From assembly GCF_029968035.1 (NCBI RefSeq), contig NZ_JASCIQ010000027.1:1-64000 (forward strand): a stretch of DNA of 64,000 nucleotides. The letters are read 5' to 3'. The DNA is from Streptomyces cavernicola. Its GTDB lineage: Bacteria; Actinomycetota; Actinomycetes; Streptomycetales; Streptomycetaceae. The position numbers and the translations under genes were made by a program. The notes below the pieces were generated by a model. That model did not search any database, had not been told where the DNA came from, and saw only the letters and a list, made by a program, of their open reading frames with translations. Shown here one piece after another: positions 15,740-23,495 of the stretch (within the stretch, counting starts at the first letter, position 1; each line of letters opens with the position of its first letter).

Positions 15740-17482
15740 TCACTCCTGCTCCGTCGGCGCCCTCAGCGGCACCCGCCACTCCAGGGCCGAGCCGCCCTCC
15801 GGCCCAGGGCGGGCGATGACCGACAGGGTGCCGCCCAGGCGTTCGGCCCGTTCCGTGAGGTTGCGCAGGCCGCTGCGCGGGCCGTCCGGGGTGATGCCGA
15901 CCCCGTCGTCGCTCACCGTCACCGTCACGACGCCGTCGTCGGCGACGACCGACACGTCCGCCCGGCGAGCTCCGGCATGGCGGGCGACGTTGGTGAGCGC
16001 CTCGCCGATGACGGCGATGACCTCGTCGGCCATGTCGGCGGATACGTCGGTGTCGAGCAGGCCCTCCATGCGCAGGGCCGGGGCGAAGCCGAGCGTCGGG
16101 GCGGCCGAGTCCACCGTCTTGACGATGCGCGCCCGGAGCTTGGGCGCGCGGCCCGGGGCGCCGTGTTCGCGCAGGCCGAAGATGGTCGAGCGGATGATCT
16201 TGATGGTGGTGTCCAGGTCGTCGATGGCCCGGGTCAGCCGCGCCTGCGCCTCCCGGTGCTCGACGAAGCGGCGGGCGCTCTGCAGGGTCATGCCGGTCGC
16301 GAAGAGCCGCTGGATCGCCAGGTCGTGCAGGTCCCGGGCGATCCGGTCGCGGTCCTCCAGCTGGCTCACCTGCTCCGCGTCCCGGCGGCGCTCCGCCAGT
16401 TCGAGGGCGAGCGCCGCCTGGCTGGCGAAGCCGGGCAGGGCGAGGGTCTCGGCCCGCGTGAAGGAGGCCCGCCCCCGGCACCTGGCGAGGATGAGGACAC
16501 CGCTGAGGCGTTCCTTGGTGTCGACGGTGACCGCGACCGCGGGTCCGAAGCCCCGCCACCGCTCGGGCTGGACGGTGATCCGCCGGTCGCTCGACACGTC
16601 CGCCACGTTGACGAGGCCGTCGTGGTTCAGGGCCACCGAGGCGAGGGTGCCCTCGCTGCTCGGCAGGACGACGCCGCGGTGCTGTTCGGCCCGTTCGCCG
16701 TGGGCCGAGGAGCCGCGCAGCTCGCCCTGCGAACCGACCATGTAGAAGACGCCCATGTCGGCGCCGACGATGTCGACGGCGCGCTCCAGCATGCCGTCCA
16801 GGACCTCGGCCTCCGCCGTGCCGGACAGGAGCGCGCTGGTGAGGTCGGAGCTCGCCGCCAGCCAGAGCTGCCGCACCCGTCCCTCCTCGTAGAGCCGCGC
16901 GTTCTCGACGGCGATGCCGGCCGCGACGGCGAGGGTCGTCACCACCGCCTCGTCCTCCGCGTCGAAGGCGACCCCGCCCCGCTTCTCGGTCAGGTAGAGG
17001 TTGCCGAACACCTCGTCGCGTACGCGGATCGGGACGCCCAGGAAGGAGTGCATCGGCGGGTGGTGCGTCGGAAAACCGTAGGACGCCGGGTGTGCGGAGA
17101 GTTCGGCCAGGCGCAGCGGCTGCGGGTTGCGGATCAGTTCGCCGAGCAGGCCGTGGCCTTGGGGCAACTCGCCGATGTGGCCGCGGAGTTCGTCGTCGAT
17201 GCCGACCGTGACGAACTCGGAGAGCTTCTGGTCCTCGCCGATGACGCCGAGGGCGCCGTACTCGGCGTCCACGAGCGTGACGGCCGCCTCGACGATCCCG
17301 CGGAGCACCTGCGGCAGGTCGAGGGCACGGCCGACGGACATCACGGCTTCGAGGAGTCCGTGCAGCCGGTCGCGCGTGCTGCGCACCTCGCCGATGCGGA
17401 ACTGGAGCTCGTCGAGGAGCTCGTCGAGTCTCAGGCGCGGCAACCGTGCCTCGGCGGAGTCCGCGGCGTCCTCCCGGCCCAT
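15740..17482 (-). CDS. osdK: GAF-GAF sensor histidine kinase OsdK-like (DosT/DevS type)
   Basis: A 580-residue soluble sensor kinase. GAF-A spans about 45-200, GAF-B 215-370, the HisKA_3 dimerisation domain 375-445 (phospho-His386 in IARDLHDLA) and the HATPase domain 480-575 (N498 of the N box, DDGVG at 525-529). GAF-A keeps the HHPPM motif; H141 corresponds to the haem-ligating His of mycobacterial DosT/DosS. The residue 62 positions before it is Gly79, as in DosT (Gly85), not Glu as in DosS. This suggests an oxygen- or NO-sensing haem kinase. Start ATG 17482 has GGAGG 5 bp upstream; in-frame codons further up run through repeats. It is divergent from the RNase gene, with boxes between. Confidence 0.93.
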   Translation of the reverse strand: MGREDAADSAEARLPRLRLDELLDELQFRIGEVRSTRDRLHGLLEAVMSVGRALDLPQVLRGIVEAAVTLVDAEYGALGVIGEDQKLSEFVTVGIDDELRGHIGELPQGHGLLGELIRNPQPLRLAELSAHPASYGFPTHHPPMHSFLGVPIRVRDEVFGNLYLTEKRGGVAFDAEDEAVVTTLAVAAGIAVENARLYEEGRVRQLWLAASSDLTSALLSGTAEAEVLDGMLERAVDIVGADMGVFYMVGSQGELRGSSAHGERAEQHRGVVLPSSEGTLASVALNHDGLVNVADVSSDRRITVQPERWRGFGPAVAVTVDTKERLSGVLILARCRGRASFTRAETLALPGFASQAALALELAERRRDAEQVSQLEDRDRIARDLHDLAIQRLFATGMTLQSARRFVEHREAQARLTRAIDDLDTTIKIIRSTIFGLREHGAPGRAPKLRARIVKTVDSAAPTLGFAPALRMEGLLDTDVSADMADEVIAVIGEALTNVARHAGARRADVSVVADDGVVTVTVSDDGVGITPDGPRSGLRNLTERAERLGGTLSVIARPGPEGGSALEWRVPLRAPTEQE

Positions 17483-17599
17483 CGAAACCTCCGGCTGCAT
17501 CGGGCACTGGGGGCGCTCGGGGCACACCCTGTGGATCGGTTTCACGGTAGCTCCGAAACGCCGCCCGCTCTCCTCGAACCGGGGCCGCCCTCGCGGAAT

Positions 17600-17680
17600 G
17601 CCGTACGGAGCGGGTCGTACGGAGCGGTCGTACGGGCGAGTCGTACGGGCGAGTCGTACGGGCGAGTCGTACGGAGCCTT
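17600..17680. repeat. 12-bp tandem repeats in the osdK leader
   Basis: The unit GAGTCGTACGGG, or a one-base variant, occurs four to six times head to tail. A looser array of the same TCGTACGG core occurs in another island promoter at 27248-27315. It may be slippage-prone filler or multiple weak sites for a protein that recognises CGTACG. Confidence 0.75.
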
Positions 17681-17717
17681 GTGCGGACGCGGCGTACGGC
17701 GATGCGGTCCCGCGCAT

Positions 17718-17754
17718 GAGCCGATCGGCCCCAGGTAGGGGGCTGTCGGCCCCC
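17718..17754. promoter_or_regulatory. Pair of OsdR/DevR-like boxes
   Basis: Box 1 is GAGCC-GATC-GGCCCC (17718-17732). Box 2 is GGGGGC-TGTC-GGCCCCC (17738-17754). Their centres are 21 bp apart, two helical turns, which fits cooperative binding by dimers. They lie between osdK and the RNase gene, so either or both could be controlled. Recognition by OsdR is inferred from similarity to the DevR box. Confidence 0.55.
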
Positions 17755-17817
17755 TCCGGAGGGCAGGCGCCGGGTGCGACCGTGGAGGCCGGCCCACTCG
17801 TCGAAGGAGGGCTGACC

Positions 17818-19245
17818 ATGTCCGAGGCAGCCTCGATCCCCGTGCCCGGCACGACCCGTCCGGCCCTGCTCACCTTCCTCGGCGGGGTCGGGACGGTCAC
17901 GGGCAGCAAGTTCCTGGTGGAGAGCGACCATGCGCGGATCCTCGTCGACTGCGGGCTCTTCCAGGGTTTTGCGAGCCTGCGCCGGCGCAACTGGGAACGT
18001 CTCGCGCGCGACGCCGCCGACATCCACGCCGTGGTCGTCACCCACGCCCACCTGGACCACTGCGGCTATCTGCCGCGGCTCGTCCGGAACGGCTTCCGCG
18101 GGCCGATCCTCACCACCCCGCACACCCGCGGGCTCGCCGAGATCGTGCTGCGCGACAGCGCCCGGCTGCAGCAGGAGGCCGCCCGGCACGCCAACGAGCA
18201 CGGCTGGTCCAAGCACCGCCCGGCGAAACCGCTGTACGACGACTCCGACGTGGACAAGACCCTGGACTTCTTCGACCCGGTCCCGCTCGGCGCGGACGTG
18301 GAGATCATGACGGGGACCAGCCTCACGCTGCACCACTGCGGCCACATCCTCGGCTCCGCCTGGGTGCGGATCACCCTCGAGGACGGGCACACCCTGGCGG
18401 CCTCCGGTGACCTGGGCCGGCCCGGACACCCGCTGCTGCGCCCCGCGGAGCCGTTCTCGGGCGCGGACGTGCTGCTGATGGAGTCGACGTACGGCGACCG
18501 CCGCCATGACCAGGACTCCGCCCGTACGGCCTTCGCCGACGTGATCGCCCGGACCGTCGCCAGGAACGGCACGGTCGTGATCCCCGCCTTCGCGATCGAC
18601 CGGACCGAGGTCGTCCTGCACGAGCTGGTGCGGCTGCGGGACACGGGCGTACTGCCGCGCTCCGTCCCGGTGTTCGTGGACAGCCCGATGGCGCTCGCCG
18701 CGCTCGACGTGTACCGGCAGGCCGTACGCGAACGCTCCGCCGAGCTGCGCCCCGAGATCGTCGCGGCGGGCGAGGCCGCGCTGCGACCCGAGCCGTTTCA
18801 GGCCGCCCGCACGGTCCAGGAGTCCATCGACATCAACAGCGTGCCGGGCCCCGCCGTCATCGTGTCCTCCGCAGGCATGGCCACCGGCGGGCGCGTCCTG
18901 CACCACCTGGACCGGCTGCTCCCCGACTCCCGCAACACCGTGGTCATCGTCGGCTTCGCCGCGGCCGGGACGCGGGCCCGCGACCTGGTCGACGGGGCCA
19001 AGGCCCTGAAGATGTTCGGCGGTTACGTGCCCGTGCGGGCGGAGGTCGCCGACGTGCCGCACTTCTCCGCCCACGCCGACGCCGGGCAGATCCTCGACTG
19101 GCTGCGCGGCGCCCCGCCCCCGCACACCGCGTACCTGGTGCACGGCGAGCCCTCCGCGTCCGCCGTCCTGCGCGACCGCATCGACCACGAGCTCGGCTGG
19201 ACGGCCGTCGTCCCGCGCTCCGGCGAGGCCGTCCTGGTCCGCTGA
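17818..19245 (+). CDS. MBL-fold/beta-CASP ribonuclease
   Basis: A 475-residue metallo-beta-lactamase RNase of the CPSF73/YSH1-like group. The zinc motif HAHLDH (H76-H81) sits in the first lobe, a further metal ligand in LHHCGHILGSAW, and an Asp in SGDLGRPGHPLL. The beta-CASP domain occupies about 210-400, and the C-terminal motifs HFSAHAD and VHGEPSAS close the active site. Such enzymes process or degrade RNA from internal cuts or the 5' end. GAAGGAGG lies 8 bp before the ATG. Relatives are part of the dormancy regulon in mycobacteria, so a role in lowering or changing the mRNA pool during arrest is plausible. Confidence 0.93.
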   Translation: MSEAASIPVPGTTRPALLTFLGGVGTVTGSKFLVESDHARILVDCGLFQGFASLRRRNWERLARDAADIHAVVVTHAHLDHCGYLPRLVRNGFRGPILTTPHTRGLAEIVLRDSARLQQEAARHANEHGWSKHRPAKPLYDDSDVDKTLDFFDPVPLGADVEIMTGTSLTLHHCGHILGSAWVRITLEDGHTLAASGDLGRPGHPLLRPAEPFSGADVLLMESTYGDRRHDQDSARTAFADVIARTVARNGTVVIPAFAIDRTEVVLHELVRLRDTGVLPRSVPVFVDSPMALAALDVYRQAVRERSAELRPEIVAAGEAALRPEPFQAARTVQESIDINSVPGPAVIVSSAGMATGGRVLHHLDRLLPDSRNTVVIVGFAAAGTRARDLVDGAKALKMFGGYVPVRAEVADVPHFSAHADAGQILDWLRGAPPPHTAYLVHGEPSASAVLRDRIDHELGWTAVVPRSGEAVLVR

Positions 19246-19500
19246 ACCACCCGCTCCGGCGGCGTACGGACACCGAGCCGGTGATCTGTCGACCACCCTC
19301 GACGAGCGATTCCCGCGCACCGGCGCCGCCCCCGGCCGGGTCTTCGCCGCGTACGCCGACGATCACGGCCGGTCGCCCGGCCCCGCCGACACTGCAGGGC
19401 CGAAGGAGGCGGACGATCCTGAGAAGCGGGGCCGGACGCGGGGGCCGGGTCGGCCGGTCGAGGGCGGGAGAAGTCCAGCGCACGAGAGAGGCGACAGGCG

Positions 19501-20211
19501 ATGAGACACCGCAGCGTCGCGGACCTGATGACACCCACGGCGGTCAGCGTCGCGCCCGAGACGACGTTCAAGGAGATCGCACGGCTTCTGGACGAGTACG
19601 ACATCACCGCGGTGCCCGTCGTCGACGAGGCGGACCGGCCCCTGGGCGTGGTCTCCGAGGCCGATCTCGTACGCCGCCGGGTCCGCGGTTCGGAACCGGA
19701 CGCAGAGACTTCGGAACCGGACGCAGAGGCGGAGGCCGGGGACGCAGAGGCGGAGTCGGAACCTGGGGCGGCGCGGATCGGGCGGGCCGGGGCGGACACC
19801 GCGGCCGGTCTGATGTCGAGCCCGGCCGTCGTCGCCCGCCCCCGGTGGAGCGTGGTGCGGGCGGCCCGCACGATGGACCGGGCGAAGGTCAAACGCCTGC
19901 CCGTCGTGGACGACGAGGGCCGGCTCATCGGTGTGCTCAGCCGCAGCGACCTCGTCCAGCTCTTCCTCCGCCGCGACCGGGCCATCCAGGAGGAGATCGT
20001 CGAGGACGTGATCACCCAGACTCTGCGCCTCAGCCCCTCGGCCCTCACCGTGGAGGTCACGGAGGGCCGGGTCACCCTCAGCGGCAGCGTGCGGGACCCG
20101 GGCCTCGTACCGGTGCTGCTGCGGCTCTGCGACAGCGTCGACGGCGTCGTGACCGTCGTCGACCGGCTTCAGAAAGACCAGAAAGACCACGACGTCCCGG
20201 CAGGGAAGTGA
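19501..20211 (+). CDS. CBS-pair and BON domain protein
   Basis: A 236-residue protein. CBS 1 lies at about 6-60 (VADLMTPTAVSVAPETTFKE to LGVVSEADLVRRR), CBS 2 at about 98-155 (AAGLMSSPAVVARP to IGVLSRSDLVQLFLR), and a BON domain at about 170-225 (LTVEVTEGRVTLSGSV). Between the CBS domains is an acidic low-complexity linker built from SEPDAE-type repeats. It likely binds adenylates and a partner at the membrane. It is 255 bp after the RNase gene and ends 5 bp before the DUF4389 gene, so the latter two are co-transcribed. The three CBS-BON proteins of the island are clear paralogues. Confidence 0.92.
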   Translation: MRHRSVADLMTPTAVSVAPETTFKEIARLLDEYDITAVPVVDEADRPLGVVSEADLVRRRVRGSEPDAETSEPDAEAEAGDAEAESEPGAARIGRAGADTAAGLMSSPAVVARPRWSVVRAARTMDRAKVKRLPVVDDEGRLIGVLSRSDLVQLFLRRDRAIQEEIVEDVITQTLRLSPSALTVEVTEGRVTLSGSVRDPGLVPVLLRLCDSVDGVVTVVDRLQKDQKDHDVPAGK

Positions 20212-20216
20212 CGACC

Positions 20217-20891
20217 ATGGACACCCCGTACGCGCCCCACTCCTCCCCGGTGGCGCTGACCGCCGAACTCGACGCCCCGCTGTCCCGATGGCTGTGGCTG
20301 GTCAAGTGGCTTCTGGTGATCCCGCACTGGATCGTGCTGTTCTTCCTGTGGATCGGCTTCTTCGTCGCCACCGTGATCGCCTTCTTCGCGATCCTCTTCA
20401 CCGAGCGCTATCCACGGGCCCTCTTCGACTTCAACCTCGGCGTCCTGCGCTGGGCCTGGCGCGTCTCGTACTACTCGTACAGCGCGCTCGGCACCGACCG
20501 GTATCCGCCCTTCAGCCTGGGCGCCGAGCCCGGCTATCCGGCGCGGCTCGACGTCGACCGCCCGGAGCGGCTCTCACGCGGGCTCGTCCTGGTCAAGTGG
20601 TGGCTCCTCGCCATCCCCCACTACCTGGTCCTCGCGTTCTTCACGGGCGGCATGCGCGCCGGGCTGTGGAGCATCGGCCTGATCTCGCTGCTCGCGCTGT
20701 TCGCCGGGGTCGCGGTGCTGTTCACCGGCCGGTATCCGCGTGACCTGTTCGTGCTGGTCGTCGGCCTCAACCGGTGGATGTTCCGGGTCGTCGCGTACGC
20801 GGGCCTGATGACGGACGTCTATCCGCCGTTCCGGCTCGACCAGGGCGGGGCGGAGCCGCCGTCGAAGTCCCTCTCCGGCTACGGGAGTTGA
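20217..20891 (+). CDS. DUF4389 integral membrane protein
   Basis: The protein is 224 residues with two similar halves. Each half has a hydrophobic hairpin (LWLVKWLLVIPHWIVLFFLWI; LVLVKWWLLAIPHYLVLAFF) followed by a TxRYPRxLFxF/VxxGxxRW block and a YPPF motif. This is the duplicated layout of the DUF4389 family. It likely has four membrane segments. AGGGAAG precedes the ATG, and the gap to the upstream CBS-BON stop is 5 bp, so the pair should be made together; the BON domain could meet this membrane partner. The molecular function is unknown. Confidence 0.92.
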   Translation: MDTPYAPHSSPVALTAELDAPLSRWLWLVKWLLVIPHWIVLFFLWIGFFVATVIAFFAILFTERYPRALFDFNLGVLRWAWRVSYYSYSALGTDRYPPFSLGAEPGYPARLDVDRPERLSRGLVLVKWWLLAIPHYLVLAFFTGGMRAGLWSIGLISLLALFAGVAVLFTGRYPRDLFVLVVGLNRWMFRVVAYAGLMTDVYPPFRLDQGGAEPPSKSLSGYGS

Positions 20892-20937
20892 GGGCGGGGG
20901 GAGTTGAGGGCGGGCCGGAGTTGAGGGCGGCGGCCGT

Positions 20938-21531
20938 TCATTCGTCGCCGCTGCCGGGGCCGCTGCCGCGGCGGAGCCTGCCGGACCAGACCGGCTCGAC
21001 CTGCTCCCACTCGCGCTCCCACGCCACAAGGCGCCGGCTCTCCGTACGGCGACGTGCGAGGCAGGCGACGCCCATGCCCGAGGCCGCCGCCGCGGCCGCC
21101 GCGGTCAGGCCGCCCGCGAAGGTCGTCAGGACCCGGTCCCCGGTGCTGCCCGGCGAACCGGACGGCACGCCGCGGTCGTCCACCCAGATCCTCACCGCGT
21201 GCCCCTTCGGCGTCTGCGGCGGGACCTCGACGGTTCCGGACCGGCGCACGCCCGCCGGGTACTCCCACACCGCCGCCGCCACCGACTGGCTGCGGGCGCC
21301 GCTCCAGGGGCCGACCGCCGTCACCGCCACCTGCCGGGTCGTGGTCGCGCGCACCTCGTGGAGGTGTGCGGCGCGCTCGCGGTCCGCCCTGGCCCCCGCG
21401 TCCCAGAGCAGTCCCGCCGCCACGACACCGCAGACCACGGCGACCGTCAGCACGAGCCGCACCGCTCCACGGCCCAGAGACCCCGCCCAGGAACCGGTCC
21501 GGGTCGGGCCGGACCGCTCGTGCTCGCTCAT
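20938..21531 (-). CDS. Rv1733c-like membrane protein
   Basis: A 197-residue protein with two membrane segments, at about residues 25-45 (AVRLVLTVAVVCGVVAAGLLW) and 138-158 (TFAGGLTAAAAAAASGMGVAC). They flank an extracytoplasmic domain with a duplicated beta pattern (ATTTRQVAVTAVG and SGTVEVPPQTPKG). This topology is that of the Mycobacterium tuberculosis Rv1733c family, whose founder is a member of the DevR dormancy regulon. Its presence beside OsdR and USPs fits that regulon. It is convergent with DUF4389 (46 bp) and downstream of the DUF7144-like gene on the same strand. Biochemical function unknown. Confidence 0.82.
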   Translation of the reverse strand: MSEHERSGPTRTGSWAGSLGRGAVRLVLTVAVVCGVVAAGLLWDAGARADRERAAHLHEVRATTTRQVAVTAVGPWSGARSQSVAAAVWEYPAGVRRSGTVEVPPQTPKGHAVRIWVDDRGVPSGSPGSTGDRVLTTFAGGLTAAAAAAASGMGVACLARRRTESRRLVAWEREWEQVEPVWSGRLRRGSGPGSGDE

Positions 21532-21603
21532 GTCGCACCTCCGGTGCGCGGCGGGGTCGACCTGTCGCGGCAGGCCTTCAGTGCTCCGGGTTCCGGGGTC
21601 CGG

Positions 21604-22050
21604 TCAGTCGTTCCGTACGCGCCACTCGGGCGAGCCGAAGAGGCTGTCGCGTCGGACGGTGCACAGGGCCCAGATGACGAAGCCGGAGATGGCGATCATC
21701 ACCACCGACCACACCGGGTAGTACGGCAGCGAAAGGAAGTTGGCGATGATGACGAGCCCGGCGATGCCCACGCCCACCACCCGCGCCCACATCGAGGGCT
21801 GCAGCAGACCGATGCCGACCAGCACGGCGGCTGTCCCCAGAGCGAGGTGGATCCAGCCCCAGCCGGTCAGGTCGTACTGGAAGACGTAGTCGGGCGTCGT
21901 CACGAACACGTCGTCCTCGGCGATGCCCATGATGCCGCGGAAGATGCCGAGCACCCCGACGAGCATGATCATCACCGCCGCGAACGCCGTCAGGCCGCCC
22001 GCCCACTCCTGCTTGGCCGTGTGCACCGGCCGTGTCTGTGTCGCAGTCAT
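21604..22050 (-). CDS. DUF7144-like four-TM membrane protein
   Basis: A 148-residue protein with four hydrophobic segments: AGGLTAFAAVMIMLVGVLGI, WGWIHLALGTAAVLVGIGLL, VGVGIAGLVIIANFL and VVMIAISGFVIWALC. The first loop contains FVTTPDYVFQYDLTGWGW, typical of the actinobacterial family I know as DUF7144. It is a small integral membrane protein of unknown role. The Rv1733c-like gene follows 72 bp downstream on the same strand, so the two may be one unit. The upstream region of 440 bp holds repeats and two OsdR-like boxes, the latter inside the end of the next USP gene. Confidence 0.85.
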   Translation of the reverse strand: MTATQTRPVHTAKQEWAGGLTAFAAVMIMLVGVLGIFRGIMGIAEDDVFVTTPDYVFQYDLTGWGWIHLALGTAAVLVGIGLLQPSMWARVVGVGIAGLVIIANFLSLPYYPVWSVVMIAISGFVIWALCTVRRDSLFGSPEWRVRND

Positions 22051-22489
22051 CTCGTGTTCCTCTTCTCTGCTGCTCCGGGCGTGCGGCGCCCGGAGGTACG
22101 TGAGTACGTGAGGGTTCGTGTGCGGGTCCGCCGTCAGAGGAAGGCCGTGGAGACCTCCACGGTCCGCACCGGGCGTGCGGGGCGTGGGCGCAGCCCGCTC
22201 AGGGGCGCGGGGAAGGTCCTCGGCTCCCGTGGCAGTGCGTCGCCCGCCGCGACTCCGGGTTCGGAACCCGGCTGTCTCCTGGTTTTACGGGCCCGTCGTC
22301 GACAGCGATCGGAGCGCATGGGCCACCTTCCTTCTCCTGAACTGCCGTTGCTTACCGCCGAGTTGGCGTCCGTCGAGTTGGGGTCCGTCGAGTTGGGGTC
22401 CGTCGAGTTGGGGCTCGCGTGGCGTCGAGTCGTCGGCGCTTTCTCCCACGGTGCGGCCGTCCTCACGGTGCGCCCCAGTGCCGAAGGGG
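22051..22489. other. Intergenic region upstream of DUF7144 gene
   Basis: No well-supported gene was found in these 439 bp. A 61-codon minus-strand frame (22319 to 22134) has GGAAGG before its ATG but an Arg/Pro-rich product with no family resemblance, so it is not called. The region holds three to four 15-bp repeats at 22358-22414 and part of a ~125-bp segment (22443-22565) that recurs at 47614. Confidence 0.5.
22358..22414. repeat. 15-bp tandem repeats
   Basis: The unit GTCCGTCGAGTTGGG is repeated three times without a gap, with a partial degenerate copy at the left edge. It lies about 80 bp beyond the stop codon of the USP gene that ends at 22490. No protein product is supported. Confidence 0.85.
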
Positions 22490-22565
22490 TCACGGGCCCT
22501 GGGCCGGTCGGTCCGTACGGCGCCGGGCCCGACCGGCCCCGGTCGCAGCCCCGTCCGCCCCGCCC
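22443..22565. repeat. Copy 1 of a ~125-bp dispersed repeat with twin palindromic boxes
   Basis: This segment matches 47614-47737 over its length with scattered mismatches. Both copies contain GGGCCGGTCGG(T/C)CC (here 22501-22514) and GGGCCC-GACC-GGCCCC (here 22525-22540), with centres about 25 bp apart. In this copy the right half encodes the last residues of the USP gene; the left half is non-coding. Both boxes fit the OsdR-like pattern. Confidence 0.8.
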
Positions 22566-23419
22566 GCCCCGTCGGCCGGGGGCAGGGGCACGGCGATCAC
22601 GGGGCAGTCGGCGTGGTGCAGCAAGCCGTGCACCGTGCAGCCGAGCCGCATGCCGGAGTAGCCGCCGCTGCCCCTGCGGCCGACGACGACCGCGAGTGCC
22701 TCCCCGGAGACCCGGGTGAGTTCCTCGACGGGATGGCCCCGTACGACGATGCGCTCGACGTGGACGTCCGGGTAGCGCTCGGCGCAGCCCGCGACCGCCT
22801 CGGCGAGCAGGCGGCGGCGCTCGGCCAGGCCTTCCTCCGCGTCCTCGTGGACGAAGACCGGCCGGGGCCACACCCACACCGCGGTGAGCGCCACCTCGCG
22901 CAGGCTCGCCTCCGCCATCGCGAACTCCACGGCCGCCCGGCAGTCCGCGCTGCCGTCCACGCCGACGACGATCCGCGGCGGGTGGACGGCGGTGTGCTCA
23001 GGTTGGCGGACCACGACGACGGGGCAGTGCGCGCGGGCGGCGAGCGGGACGGCCACCGAGTCCTCGCCGAGGAACTCCGCGGCCCTGCCCAGGCGGCGCG
23101 CGCCCACCACGGCGAGGGCGGCCCCGGCCGTCGCGTCGCGCAGGACCGTCGCGGGCGGGCCGTCGACGAGCTCGGCCACGGTCCACGGCTCGTCGTGCAG
23201 GTCCCGTACCAGCTCCTCGGCGTCGGCGAGGGCCGAGAGGGCGCGGATGCGCAGCGAACTCCGGTGCGCGAGCGCGTCGTTCCACAGCCGGTCGTGCACC
23301 GGGGGCACGGCGGACACGAGGCGCAGCCGGGCCCCTCTGCGCTCGGCCTCGTCGGCGGCCCAGAGGAGGGCCGGCACGGGCGGCTCGCGGGGGTCGACGC
23401 CGAGCAGTACGTCGCTCAT
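22490..23419 (-). CDS. Tandem universal stress protein (ATP motif in domain 2)
   Basis: A 309-residue protein with two UspA domains. Domain 1 has lost the nucleotide loop (GARRLGRAAEFLGEDS). Domain 2 keeps it except for the last residue (GRRGSGGYSGMRLGC, Cys in place of Ser/Thr). This pattern matches the USP at 12508, its nearest paralogue here. The Arg/Gly/Ala-rich tail is encoded by the duplicated DNA segment described at 22443. The ATG at 23419 lies directly after a 12-bp repeat array and has GAGGAA before it. It is 76 bp downstream of the USP stop at 23496 on the same strand, so the two are probably one operon. Confidence 0.92.
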   Translation of the reverse strand: MSDVLLGVDPREPPVPALLWAADEAERRGARLRLVSAVPPVHDRLWNDALAHRSSLRIRALSALADAEELVRDLHDEPWTVAELVDGPPATVLRDATAGAALAVVGARRLGRAAEFLGEDSVAVPLAARAHCPVVVVRQPEHTAVHPPRIVVGVDGSADCRAAVEFAMAEASLREVALTAVWVWPRPVFVHEDAEEGLAERRRLLAEAVAGCAERYPDVHVERIVVRGHPVEELTRVSGEALAVVVGRRGSGGYSGMRLGCTVHGLLHHADCPVIAVPLPPADGAGGADGAATGAGRARRRTDRPAQGP

Positions 23420-23420
23420 G

Positions 23421-23490
23421 GTTCCTCGTCTGGCTTCTCGTCTGGCTTCTCGTCTGGCTTCTCGTCTGGCTTCTCGTGTGGTTCCTCGCT
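23421..23490. repeat. 12-bp tandem repeats between two USP genes
   Basis: The unit TCTGGCTTCTCG, with close variants at the edges, occurs about five times. The array fills the gap between the stop of the USP at 23496 and the start of the USP at 23419 and supplies that gene's ribosome-binding region (AGACGAGGAACC before ATG on the minus strand). Confidence 0.85.
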
Positions 23491-23495
23491 CCGCG

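Larger units (their letters stand above)
17483..17817. other. Divergent promoter region osdK / beta-CASP RNase
   Basis: This 335-bp region has no supported gene. From the kinase side it holds about 120 bp of leader, then an array of TCGTACGG-type repeats at 17600-17680, then two palindromic boxes at 17718-17754 placed 64-100 bp before the RNase start. Apparent reading frames through it are low-complexity Arg/Tyr/Ser runs made by the repeats. Confidence 0.6.

Noticed and set aside
22134..22319. 61-codon minus-strand frame with GGAAGG before its ATG
   Set aside because: The product is Arg/Pro-rich with no membrane segment or family likeness. It crosses a repeat-rich region. Not enough support for a gene call.
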